A stretch of 64,000 nucleotides of DNA from an uncultured Idiomarina sp. (GTDB taxonomy: Bacteria; Pseudomonadota; Gammaproteobacteria; Enterobacterales; Alteromonadaceae): NCBI GenBank assembly GCA_946885915.1, contig CAMPHF010000001.1, positions 1 through 64,000 on the forward strand, read 5' to 3'. The translations under genes and the position numbers were made by a program. The stretch's first letter is position 1; every line of letters begins with the position of its first letter. This document shows, one piece after another, positions 48,329 to 58,275 of this stretch. The notes beneath the pieces were generated by a model. It did not search any database and had not been told where the DNA came from. It was given only the letters and a program-made list of their open reading frames with translations.

Positions 48329-49039
48329 TTATTGGGCTACTGATTCGAGTGACGCGAGCGCCGGTAACTGCCAGTTTGAGACCGCTAGTTTTAACCGATA
48401 GGCTTCGCTTTCTAAGCTAATGGCGTTCGGCAATTGAAACGCCGTTGGCGCGGCTGAGTCGCCGTTGGTGAGCTTGCTATGAGTACGATTAACCGCTTGG
48501 TAACGACTCAGGTTCACTTGCCACAGCTGGCGCGTAGCAGGCACTGCATAAGTAGCAACCGTGCCATCTTGATAGTATTCAATCATGCCCGCGCGCTCGG
48601 GCAGCTTACCAATCACCACGGCTTGCAGCAGCCGCAGTGGAATATTTAAGCCTAATTGTTGGCGTAGTAAGGTTTCTGCGCTCAGCGCGCGGCGCTCATT
48701 GCCGTCGGCATCAATGAGCACAGCTTCGGTGGGACTGACATTGAGTTCCGCCAGGGTGCCGCGTAATGGGTGATAAAAGCGCAAAAAACTGCGGTTCGGT
48801 TGCTGTCGCCATTCAATGTAGGCGGCGTGGCGATCGTCGGCCACTAGATCAAACACTGCAATTTGGGCGCTAAACGACCATTGTTGTTGCTGCCACAATA
48901 AGCTGGCCCGTTGTTGTTGTGCTAGCGCCTCTGGTGGCGCAGTGACCTGGGTGGGGAGCGGTGGTGGGGCTGCGCAGGCCGTCACCAACCCGGCTATGAG
49001 CACTAGTAAGAGCGAACGCCATGCAAAGCCAGCAAACAT
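48329..49039 (-). CDS. lolB: Outer-membrane lipoprotein receptor LolB
   Basis: LolB receives lipoproteins from LolA and inserts them in the outer membrane. The 236-aa protein has a signal peptide with lipobox VTAC (about Cys22), then a LolB beta domain (WSFSAQIAVFD, AYIEWRQQPNRSFLRFYHPL). Divergent from hemA by 276 bp, as in E. coli where it was first called hemM. Confidence 0.92.
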   Translation of the reverse strand: MFAGFAWRSLLLVLIAGLVTACAAPPPLPTQVTAPPEALAQQQRASLLWQQQQWSFSAQIAVFDLVADDRHAAYIEWRQQPNRSFLRFYHPLRGTLAELNVSPTEAVLIDADGNERRALSAETLLRQQLGLNIPLRLLQAVVIGKLPERAGMIEYYQDGTVATYAVPATRQLWQVNLSRYQAVNRTHSKLTNGDSAAPTAFQLPNAISLESEAYRLKLAVSNWQLPALASLESVAQ

Positions 49040-49242
49040 GCATCGATTCCTTCGATTCGGTTAATCTGAAATATATTCTCAGGCAACTAAGACAACGGCG
49101 ACTGGCTGCCGTTCAGCTACTGCTTGAAGCCGTCAAGATTACCGTTTTTTGTGGGTTTGGTAAACGTTGCACTGGACTTTAGGTAAACGCCAGTGATGCG
49201 CCTGTGTGCTTTGCTGTGGCGCCGTTTGCCAGCGTCTGTGGC

Positions 49243-49271
49243 TTTCCTTAACCCCCTGATTCACGTACAAT
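49243..49271 (+). promoter_or_regulatory. Possible promoter of hemA
   Basis: TTTCCT (49243-49248) and TACAAT (49266-49271) are separated by 17 bp, giving a leader of about 40 nt. The -35 is poor. In the rest of the 276-bp lolB/hemA gap I see an AT-rich stretch about 25 bp upstream of lolB (minus-strand TATATT) that may hold its promoter, and nothing else definite. Confidence 0.4.
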
Positions 49272-49315
49272 CTAGCCCATTTTGCGACATTCGATAAGCG
49301 AACATCACACAGACT

Positions 49316-50581
49316 ATGGCGATATATGCGATTGGCGTCAATCACACGACAGCTCCAGTGGAGTTGCGCGAGCGCGTGGCGTTCTCGCCAGAGCAGCTCG
49401 AGGCCGCCTTACCGGCATTACGAGGGGTAGGTGGCATCGATGAGGCAGTTATTGTGTCTACCTGCAATCGCACTGAAATATATTACAGTGGTGAGGCGAG
49501 TAGCGATCTGGTGACCGGCTGGTTGGCGGGCTTTCACCAACTGAGCGTGGCGCAGATCCAACAACATGTTTATGCCCACACCGATACGGCGGCGGTACAG
49601 CATTTAATGAAAGTGGCCAGTGGGCTTGATTCGCTGGTGCTGGGTGAACCGCAAATTTTGGGACAAGTAAAGCAGGCCTATCAGTATGCCCGCCAGCACG
49701 CCACCGTGGGTAGCGTGTTGGAGCGTCTGTTCCAACGCAGTTTTGGCGTGGCCAAAACGGTTAGAACGGAAACGGGAGTGGGGCAGAATGCGGTATCCGT
49801 TGCCTACGCGGCGGTGAACTTGGCGCGCCATATTTTCGGTGAGCTGAATGGCTCTAATGTATTGCTAGTCGGGGCCGGCGATACCGCGGAACTTGCGGCA
49901 CAGCATTTGAAAGAGCAGGGCGTTCGGCAACTCATGGTCGCCAACCGCACCTTATCGCGCGCCGAAGAATTAATTAATCGAATTGGCGGCAGTGCGCATA
50001 CCCTGGCGGATCTGCCAAGTTTATTGCAACGCGCTGATATTGTCGTGAGCTCTACCGCAAGTACCCTGCCTATTATCGGCAAAGGTATGGTCGAGAAAGC
50101 CCTAAAGCAGCGCCGCCATCAGCCTATTTTGTTTATTGATTTGGCCGTGCCGCGCGATATTGAAGAACAAGTGAATGAGCTTGATGATGCGTACCTTTAT
50201 ACGGTCGATGATTTGCAAGGCATCATTACTGAGAACATTCGCAATCGCGAACAGGCGGCGGCCGAGGGTGCCGCCATCATTTCCTCTCATGCGCTACAAT
50301 TTCACGAGTGGTTGCGGACTCAAGCCCAAGTTGATTTGATCCGTGATTACCGCGAAGCTACTCAGGCCATGATTGACGAGCAATTAGGGCGAGCCCTCGC
50401 GCAATTACAAACCGGGAAAGCGGCAGAAGAAGTGTTACAACAGTTTGCCCAAAAGCTGGGGCAACAGCTGATGCATCAGCCCACCCAAGCAATGAAAGCG
50501 GCATTGGCAGCCAATGATGTGGCGGCTATGTTAGCCTATCAACAACTTTATCAATCGAATAAGGATCTTGATTCAAAATGA
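49316..50581 (+). CDS. hemA: Glutamyl-tRNA reductase
   Basis: HemA reduces Glu-tRNA to glutamate-1-semialdehyde, the first committed step of haem synthesis. The 421-aa protein has the catalytic Cys50 in [23 protein letters not shown] near 105-118, an NADPH-binding domain ([17 protein letters not shown], about 182) and a helical C-terminal dimerisation domain. The N-terminus begins [19 protein letters not shown] as in the family. Its stop overlaps the prfA ATG. Confidence 0.96.
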   Translation: MAIYAIGVNHTTAPVELRERVAFSPEQLEAALPALRGVGGIDEAVIVSTCNRTEIYYSGEASSDLVTGWLAGFHQLSVAQIQQHVYAHTDTAAVQHLMKVASGLDSLVLGEPQILGQVKQAYQYARQHATVGSVLERLFQRSFGVAKTVRTETGVGQNAVSVAYAAVNLARHIFGELNGSNVLLVGAGDTAELAAQHLKEQGVRQLMVANRTLSRAEELINRIGGSAHTLADLPSLLQRADIVVSSTASTLPIIGKGMVEKALKQRRHQPILFIDLAVPRDIEEQVNELDDAYLYTVDDLQGIITENIRNREQAAAEGAAIISSHALQFHEWLRTQAQVDLIRDYREATQAMIDEQLGRALAQLQTGKAAEEVLQQFAQKLGQQLMHQPTQAMKAALAANDVAAMLAYQQLYQSNKDLDSK

Positions 50582-51663
50582 ATCCATCCATTGTGCGCAA
50601 GCTTGAAGGCTTGATGGAACGTTACGAGGAAGTGCAACAGTTATTGGGACAGGCAGATATTATCGCCGACCAAAACAAGTTCCGAGCGCTATCAAAAGAA
50701 TATTCTCAATTAGAAGAAGTCGTGGCGTGTTTCCGTCGTTATCAAGCGGCGGTATCGAATCAAGCCGCAGCAGAAGAGATGCTGCAAGAAAGCGACCCAG
50801 AAATGCGGGAAATGGGGCAAGAGGAATTGCAAAGCGCAAAAGCTGAGCAAGAGACACTCGCCCAAGAGCTACAAATTTTATTATTACCGCGCGATCCAGC
50901 CGATGATCGTAGCTGTTACTTGGAAATCCGTGCCGGCGCAGGTGGTGATGAAGCAGCAATTTTTGCTGGCGATTTATTCCGGATGTACAGCCGTTATGCG
51001 GAGCAGCAAGGCTGGCGCGTCGAGATTATTAGTGCCAACGAAGGCGAGCATGGCGGGTACAAAGAAATCATCGCCTATATGAGCGGTGATGGCGTGTACG
51101 GCAAAATGAAATTTGAATCGGGCGGACATCGCGTACAACGAGTACCTGAAACCGAGTCTCAAGGCCGCGTTCATACTTCAGCTTGTACCGTCGCGGTGTT
51201 GCCAGAAGTTCCAGAAGCCGAAGCGATTGAGATTAACCCGGCTGATTTGCGGGTTGATACCTTCCGCGCCTCAGGCGCCGGTGGTCAGCACGTCAACCGG
51301 ACGGACTCAGCCATTCGTCTTACCCACATTCCATCAGGGTTAGTGGTGGAGTGTCAGGAAGAACGTTCGCAGCATAAGAACCGCGCCAAAGCGATGTCGG
51401 TACTACAAGCTAGGTTGCAACAGCAACAAGATGAGCAACGCCGCCAAGAAGAGCAGAGCACGCGGCGTAATTTGGTGGGGAGCGGCGATCGTTCAGAGCG
51501 CATTCGCACCTATAATTATCCGCAAGGCCGCGTGAGTGAACATCGTATTAACCTTACTTTATACCGGCTAGACGAAGTGCTAGAGGGCCGGGTTGAGCTG
51601 CTGTTAGAGCCTATTATTCAAGAGCATCAGGCTGACCAACTTGCCGCTTTAGCAGGGCAGTAA
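50578..51663 (+). CDS. prfA: Peptide chain release factor 1
   Basis: RF1 reads UAA and UAG stop codons and triggers peptide release. The 361-aa protein has the PxT anticodon-like motif (P190-E-T192) and the GGQ motif at 235-237. The start overlaps the hemA stop (ATGA), and the stop overlaps the prmC start (TAATG), so the three genes are translationally coupled. Confidence 0.97.
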   Translation: MNPSIVRKLEGLMERYEEVQQLLGQADIIADQNKFRALSKEYSQLEEVVACFRRYQAAVSNQAAAEEMLQESDPEMREMGQEELQSAKAEQETLAQELQILLLPRDPADDRSCYLEIRAGAGGDEAAIFAGDLFRMYSRYAEQQGWRVEIISANEGEHGGYKEIIAYMSGDGVYGKMKFESGGHRVQRVPETESQGRVHTSACTVAVLPEVPEAEAIEINPADLRVDTFRASGAGGQHVNRTDSAIRLTHIPSGLVVECQEERSQHKNRAKAMSVLQARLQQQQDEQRRQEEQSTRRNLVGSGDRSERIRTYNYPQGRVSEHRINLTLYRLDEVLEGRVELLLEPIIQEHQADQLAALAGQ

Positions 51664-52529
51664 TGACGGCGTCGACTCCCATGACGCTAGCAGATTGTCA
51701 GGTACAAGCGGTAAACCGCCTGTTGGCTGCAGGGCAAACTGACAGCGCGTCGTTAGATGTGCAGTTGCTGCTGATGCAGGTGTTAGGCTGCTCGCGCACG
51801 CACCTGCTCACCTGGCCTGAGCAAATCTTAAACGCCGCTCAGCTAACTGAATTTAATGCCTTGTTAGCGCGTCGCTGTGGCGGTGAGCCGATGGCTCATA
51901 TATTGGGCCGCCGTGAATTTTGGTCATTGTCGCTACAGGTGAATGACAGCACTTTGATCCCGCGCCCCGACACCGAACGGCTGATTGAGCTTTCGTTAAC
52001 GCTACCGGTGCCAGCAGCGGCTGCGGTGTTAGATTTAGGTACCGGCACTGGCGCTATTGCATTGGCGCTTAAACATGAGCGGCCGCATTGGCAAGTGCAG
52101 GGCGTGGATGCCAATCCCGAAGCCGTAGAATTGGCGAGCTCCAATGCCGCAGCGCTAGGGCTAGACGTGTCATTTCAAGTGAGCGATTGGTTCTCGGTGT
52201 TTGCGCCGCAACAGCCGCGCCCACAGTTTGACCTGATAGTGAGTAACCCTCCCTATATTGCCGCCGATGACCCACATTTAAGCCAAGGCGACGTGCGCTT
52301 TGAACCGCGCTCGGCGTTGGTGGCTGCCGCCGCCGGCTTGGCGGATATTGAGCAGATTATTGAGCAAGCGCCGGAATACCTAAACGCTAGAGGATGGCTG
52401 GTGCTTGAGCATGGCTGGAAGCAGGCTGCCGCGGTGCGTGCGCTATTGAGCGAAAAAGGTTACAAAAAGGTTAGCACTTTGCAAGATTATGGTAATGTAG
52501 ACCGAGTAACTTATGGTTGTTGGGGCTGA
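51663..52529 (+). CDS. prmC: Release-factor glutamine methyltransferase PrmC
   Basis: PrmC methylates the Gln of the GGQ motif in RF1 and RF2. The 288-aa protein has an N-terminal helical domain, SAM motif VLDLGTGTGAIAL (about 122-134) and the catalytic NPPY at 195-198. The adjacent prfA encodes its substrate. Confidence 0.96.
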   Translation: MTASTPMTLADCQVQAVNRLLAAGQTDSASLDVQLLLMQVLGCSRTHLLTWPEQILNAAQLTEFNALLARRCGGEPMAHILGRREFWSLSLQVNDSTLIPRPDTERLIELSLTLPVPAAAAVLDLGTGTGAIALALKHERPHWQVQGVDANPEAVELASSNAAALGLDVSFQVSDWFSVFAPQQPRPQFDLIVSNPPYIAADDPHLSQGDVRFEPRSALVAAAAGLADIEQIIEQAPEYLNARGWLVLEHGWKQAAAVRALLSEKGYKKVSTLQDYGNVDRVTYGCWG

Positions 52530-52617
52530 CACAAGGTGTGTCGACGTGTCGCAGTAATGAGATGGGCTTACGCTCATTGTTACGGGGCGTGATGGCCGCT
52601 GAGGAGTTGAGGTAACG

Positions 52618-54099
52618 ATGAATAATCCTTACATGTTTGCTGATGAACCAAGCAAGGAATCCAAGCAACTTCCGCAAGATTTCTGGAAAGTGTTAATTGT
52701 GGATGATGAGCCTGAGGTGCACGCGGTCACCAAACTCGCGTTAAGTGAATTCAGCTTTTTAGGGCGTGGGTTAAAATTTTTCAGCGCCTATTCTGGCGCG
52801 GAAGCTAAAGACTTAATTGATCAGCACCCAGATGCCGCCATCGTGTTACTTGATGTGGTCATGGAAACTGACGATGCGGGCTTAAAAGTTGCGCAATACA
52901 TTCGCGAAGAAGCGAACAACCGATTCCCGCGCATTATTTTACGCACTGGCCAACCCGGGCAGGCGCCTGAGCGCACCGTTATCATTAACTATGATATTAA
53001 CGACTACAAATCTAAAACCGAATTAACCGCGCAAAAACTCTTTACCGCAGTGATGTCATCGTTGCGCTCTTATCGCGACATCATGTCGATTGATCAATCA
53101 CGCCAAGGCTTAGAAAAAGTCATTACCGCTGCCACCAACCTGTATGCCTTACAAAGTATGGAAAGCTTTGTTGATGGCTTAGTGCAACAGCTCAGTTGGG
53201 TATTAGGTGGGGCGCGCGAAACTTTGTATGCGGTAGCGGATGCCAGTGGCAAGGGCGATCGTTATTTAGTAAAAGCTGCTTATGGCAACGATGCTGAAGC
53301 TTCTCGTGGTCAAGCGCTGCGTTCAGTATTACCGCGTGATGCCCTCGCCGAAGTTGACCATGTCGCCCGCACGGGTGGGGTTCATTATGGTGATGATTTT
53401 GCGCTGGCTTATTGTCGGAGTAACTGCCAACCGCAGGGCGCATTATTATTTTTAAGAGGGTTTTCTCGCGCTTTAACAGACGATGATAAGCACCTCCTTG
53501 AGTTGTTTGCTGAGAATGTGCAAGTGGCCCACGATAACGTCATTTGTTGGCAAGATGGCGACAAGTTTCTTGCTCAGTTGGCGGATAAGTGGCTGCAACA
53601 ACTGCGTGACAACAACACCGAACCATCGATTATTGCGGGGCTTGCGACTGAAATTGCGGCAGGCATGAAACTTGAAGAAGCGGCCGATATTGCGGCGGCG
53701 GCGCGTTTGTATGCGGTGGCCGAAGGCATGTTTCGTTTAGTAGAAACAGGCCAAACCGCAGCCACTATTGCGATATGTCAGCAGCGGATCAATCGTTCGT
53801 TACGGGCCTTATCACAAAGTAGTTTTGGTCCCACCCAATTGGCTCACCGGGCGTTGTATGAGCGCTCTGAGCGTTGGGATGGATTGGGTTTACCAAATGG
53901 CAAATATGGTGAGCAAATTGCCAGCTCTAGCCAAGTTATTCAACTGTCAGGCTTGTTGCGCGACTGGTTTGAACAGGCGCTTGACGATACCGCGATTAGT
54001 GCGCGCTTAGCCGCTGAAAGTGGTCGTTATTTTGCGCCAGATTTATTGGCATATGTAAACGATACCTTACCCACCTTACGAAAACTGGCCGCGTCGTGA
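52618..54099 (+). CDS. Response regulator with DUF3369 and degenerate HD-GYP domain
   Basis: The 493-aa protein has a receiver domain (about 23-145) with D29/D30, phospho-acceptor D79, T110 and K131 all present, a DUF3369 domain (about 160-310) and a C-terminal HD-GYP-like domain. The last is degenerate: where HD-GYP enzymes have HDIGK there is RLYAVAEG (363-370), and the GYP loop reads ERWDGLGLPNGKYGEQI (418-434). It therefore probably cannot hydrolyse c-di-GMP and may act as a binding or scaffold protein. No histidine kinase lies nearby. It is inserted between prmC and sirB2, which are adjacent in E. coli. Confidence 0.85.
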   Translation: MNNPYMFADEPSKESKQLPQDFWKVLIVDDEPEVHAVTKLALSEFSFLGRGLKFFSAYSGAEAKDLIDQHPDAAIVLLDVVMETDDAGLKVAQYIREEANNRFPRIILRTGQPGQAPERTVIINYDINDYKSKTELTAQKLFTAVMSSLRSYRDIMSIDQSRQGLEKVITAATNLYALQSMESFVDGLVQQLSWVLGGARETLYAVADASGKGDRYLVKAAYGNDAEASRGQALRSVLPRDALAEVDHVARTGGVHYGDDFALAYCRSNCQPQGALLFLRGFSRALTDDDKHLLELFAENVQVAHDNVICWQDGDKFLAQLADKWLQQLRDNNTEPSIIAGLATEIAAGMKLEEAADIAAAARLYAVAEGMFRLVETGQTAATIAICQQRINRSLRALSQSSFGPTQLAHRALYERSERWDGLGLPNGKYGEQIASSSQVIQLSGLLRDWFEQALDDTAISARLAAESGRYFAPDLLAYVNDTLPTLRKLAAS

Positions 54100-54128
54100 T
54101 TGACGCGTAGCTCAACGGAGACCTGTTC

Positions 54129-54503
54129 ATGTACATGATGTTCAAACACTTGCATCTGACCTTTATTGCCATAAGTGTGGTATTATTCGTGGTTCGATTT
54201 GGTTGGCGCTTGGCAAATTCCGCCAAGTTACAGCAGAAGTGGGTGAAAATAGTTCCCCACGTGAACGACACCTTGCTATTGGCAAGTGCGGTAGGCTTGA
54301 TGGTCGTCACCGGACAGTATCCGGGACAAGTTGAGTGGTTGAACGATAAGGTGATTGGCCTTATTGGTTACATTCTTGCTGGTTTAATCGCCCTCAAAGC
54401 TACGCGCAAGCAATGGCAAATTGGTGGATTTTTGTTAGCGGTCGGTTGGCTACTGTTTTTATTCCATACCGCCTTTAGCAAGCAGAGTCTTATTTTTTCG
54501 TAG
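54129..54503 (+). CDS. sirB2: SirB2 family membrane protein
   Basis: SirB2 (YchQ in E. coli) is a small inner-membrane protein first named as a regulator of invasion genes in Salmonella; its mechanism is unknown. The 124-aa protein has four hydrophobic segments (about 8-24, 46-62, 76-90, 97-114), and the family motifs KHLHLTFIAIS and KIVPHVNDTLLL. It lies 18 bp before sirB1, as in E. coli. Confidence 0.9.
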   Translation: MYMMFKHLHLTFIAISVVLFVVRFGWRLANSAKLQQKWVKIVPHVNDTLLLASAVGLMVVTGQYPGQVEWLNDKVIGLIGYILAGLIALKATRKQWQIGGFLLAVGWLLFLFHTAFSKQSLIFS

Positions 54504-54521
54504 CGAGTACGCAGGAGTAGA

Positions 54522-55325
54522 ATGAAGTTTTCGTATTTACAGCAGGTCGACCTTGAAGTGCTGCCCACGGTCGAGATTTTGTGGGAAATTAGTCGTACTT
54601 TTCACACCGATAGCGACAAATACGTAGCCGATTTTTACCGTCTGCTCGGCGAACTGTCAGAGCGTTGTATGGCCGAAGAGCCGATGACGCGTCTGCACAC
54701 CATATGTGATGCCTTTTACTTAGAATTTGGCTTTACCGATGCGCCGGAGCCAACCCCCGGCAGCAAGCGAATTTTGGCTGATCGTGTGATTTCATTACGT
54801 ACCGGGTTACCGGTTACCTTAGCGTTATTGTTGCAAGAAACCGCTAGCTATTGCGGTTTGCAACTAGAACTCGTCGATTTTCCGGGCTATCCATTGCTGC
54901 GCTTTGATGCCGATGCACAAAGCATATTTATCGATCCTATTAATGGCGAGTTGCTAGAAGACGATCAGGTGCAAGTGCGGTTCGAAGATATGATGGAAGA
55001 TGAACAACCCTTTACTTGGGATGTGGTGGAACCGGCTTCGCAAAAAGCAATGTTGGTGCGCTATTTAACCGAAGTAAAGCACGCCATGATCCACGAACAA
55101 AATTTCACCCAAGCCTTAACTGTGGTGGAAATGCTGCTTACCGTGCTACCAGACGACCCTTACGAAATTCGTGATCGCGGTTATGTGTTTGAGGAACTTG
55201 ATTGCCAACACATTGCCGTGGATGACTATCAATATTTTGTCGAACAGTGTCCTGACGATCCAAGCGCGCAATTGCTGCGCTTACAATTAGAGGGCTGGTC
55301 GGCACCCCAACGAGTATTGCACTAA
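54522..55325 (+). CDS. sirB1: SirB1 family protein (transglutaminase-like fold with C-terminal repeats)
   Basis: SirB1 (YchA) proteins are cytoplasmic with a transglutaminase-like N-terminal domain and a TPR-like C-terminal part; the function is unresolved. In this 267-aa protein the usual catalytic His position reads FPGYPLL, so the fold is probably not enzymatic, as in E. coli YchA. The C-terminal DDPYEIRDRGYVFEELDCQH and YFVEQCPDDP match YchA closely. It is separated from kdsA by the DUF819 gene. Confidence 0.88.
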   Translation: MKFSYLQQVDLEVLPTVEILWEISRTFHTDSDKYVADFYRLLGELSERCMAEEPMTRLHTICDAFYLEFGFTDAPEPTPGSKRILADRVISLRTGLPVTLALLLQETASYCGLQLELVDFPGYPLLRFDADAQSIFIDPINGELLEDDQVQVRFEDMMEDEQPFTWDVVEPASQKAMLVRYLTEVKHAMIHEQNFTQALTVVEMLLTVLPDDPYEIRDRGYVFEELDCQHIAVDDYQYFVEQCPDDPSAQLLRLQLEGWSAPQRVLH

Positions 55326-55381
55326 TGGCTTGCTCGATATCCATACTTTACCAAAACTAACCATAACTAAAGTGAGCCACC

Positions 55382-57488
<2,107 letters not shown>

Positions 57489-57496
57489 ATCCAGCA

Positions 57497-57534
57497 GCAA
57501 GTTTCGCCGTACGCTTGTGAGCAGAAACTTGCTT
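57497..57534 (+). other. 10-bp hairpin after kdsA
   Basis: AGCAAGTTTC (57497-57506) and GAAACTTGCT (57525-57534) form a perfect 10-bp inverted repeat with an 18-nt spacer, starting 8 bp after the kdsA stop. It is not followed by a T-run, so it is not a standard terminator. It may protect the kdsA mRNA end. The right arm overlaps the -35 proposed for psrA. Confidence 0.5.
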
Positions 57535-57557
57535 CCCACCGCGCGCTAGGATAAATT
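57530..57557 (+). promoter_or_regulatory. Possible promoter of psrA-fadE
   Basis: TTGCTT (57530-57535) and TAAATT (57552-57557) are separated by 16 bp. The expected start falls inside the palindromic operator, which is the layout of an autorepressed gene. The hexamers are moderate matches. Confidence 0.42.
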
Positions 57558-57571
57558 AAACACGTGTTTAA
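57556..57571. promoter_or_regulatory. Perfect 16-bp palindromic operator, PsrA-type
   Basis: TTAAACACGTGTTTAA is a perfect palindrome 14 bp before the regulator's ATG. It contains AAAC-N4-GTTT, the half-site pair described for the Pseudomonas PsrA operator. A further half-site-like GGTGTTTAAT follows at 57576. Binding by the adjacent PsrA-like protein is inferred from position and motif. Confidence 0.65.
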
Positions 57572-57585
57572 AATTGGTGTTTAAT

Positions 57586-58233
57586 ATGAGCGCTCGACCT
57601 GCTGTGAAAGTTTCAACCAAAGATAAAATTCTAAACGCCGCAGAGGCGTTGTTTGCTGAGCATGGTTTTGAGCAAACTTCACTGCGGCAAATTACCGCTG
57701 AGGCCGATGTTAATCTGGCCTCAGTTAATTACCACTTCGGTTCCAAAAAAGCCCTTATTCAAGCGGTGATTGCCCGTTACGCCAGCGTTTTTATGCCCGC
57801 CCTCGACGCCAAACTTACGCCGTTCGAGCAACAAACATCAATCTCTAGTTTGGCGATTTTTAATTGCTTTCGGGAGCCGCTGGCGCGCTTAAATGAGGTG
57901 CGCAAAGATGGTGCTGCCATTTATTTGAGCCTATTGGGCTATGCCTATGCCGAAATTCAGGGCCACTTACGCAAGTTTATGCTGCATGAATACGGTGCCG
58001 TGGTGCTGAAGTTGGTGACCTTACTACATCGTGCCAACCCGCAATTGAGTGATGAAGAGATTTTCTGGCGGTTGCATTTTGTGCTCGGTTCAACGGTGTT
58101 TTCACAGGTGTCTAGTCAAGCCTTACAGGAAATTGCCGCTGCCGATTTTCACAGCCAAGTGAGCGCCGAAGACATTATTGAGAAGCTCATTCCTTTTATT
58201 GCTGGCGGCATGGATGCGCCTGCAGCAAGCTAA
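57586..58233 (+). CDS. psrA: TetR-family regulator, PsrA-like
   Basis: PsrA represses fatty-acid beta-oxidation genes and itself in Pseudomonas and is released by long-chain acyl groups. The 215-aa protein has a TetR HTH at about 12-57 with TSLRQITAEADVNLASVNYH and FGSKKALIQAV, nearly identical to Pseudomonas PsrA in this region, and a ligand domain with GHLRKFM and FWRLHFVLGS in matching places. The ATG at 57586 is chosen over a TTG four codons upstream. It lies 42 bp before fadE, a likely target and operon partner. Confidence 0.85.
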   Translation: MSARPAVKVSTKDKILNAAEALFAEHGFEQTSLRQITAEADVNLASVNYHFGSKKALIQAVIARYASVFMPALDAKLTPFEQQTSISSLAIFNCFREPLARLNEVRKDGAAIYLSLLGYAYAEIQGHLRKFMLHEYGAVVLKLVTLLHRANPQLSDEEIFWRLHFVLGSTVFSQVSSQALQEIAAADFHSQVSAEDIIEKLIPFIAGGMDAPAAS

Positions 58234-58275
58234 TTTGTCGACTACTCTAGAAGGTAGTGACGAGGAGATATGATC

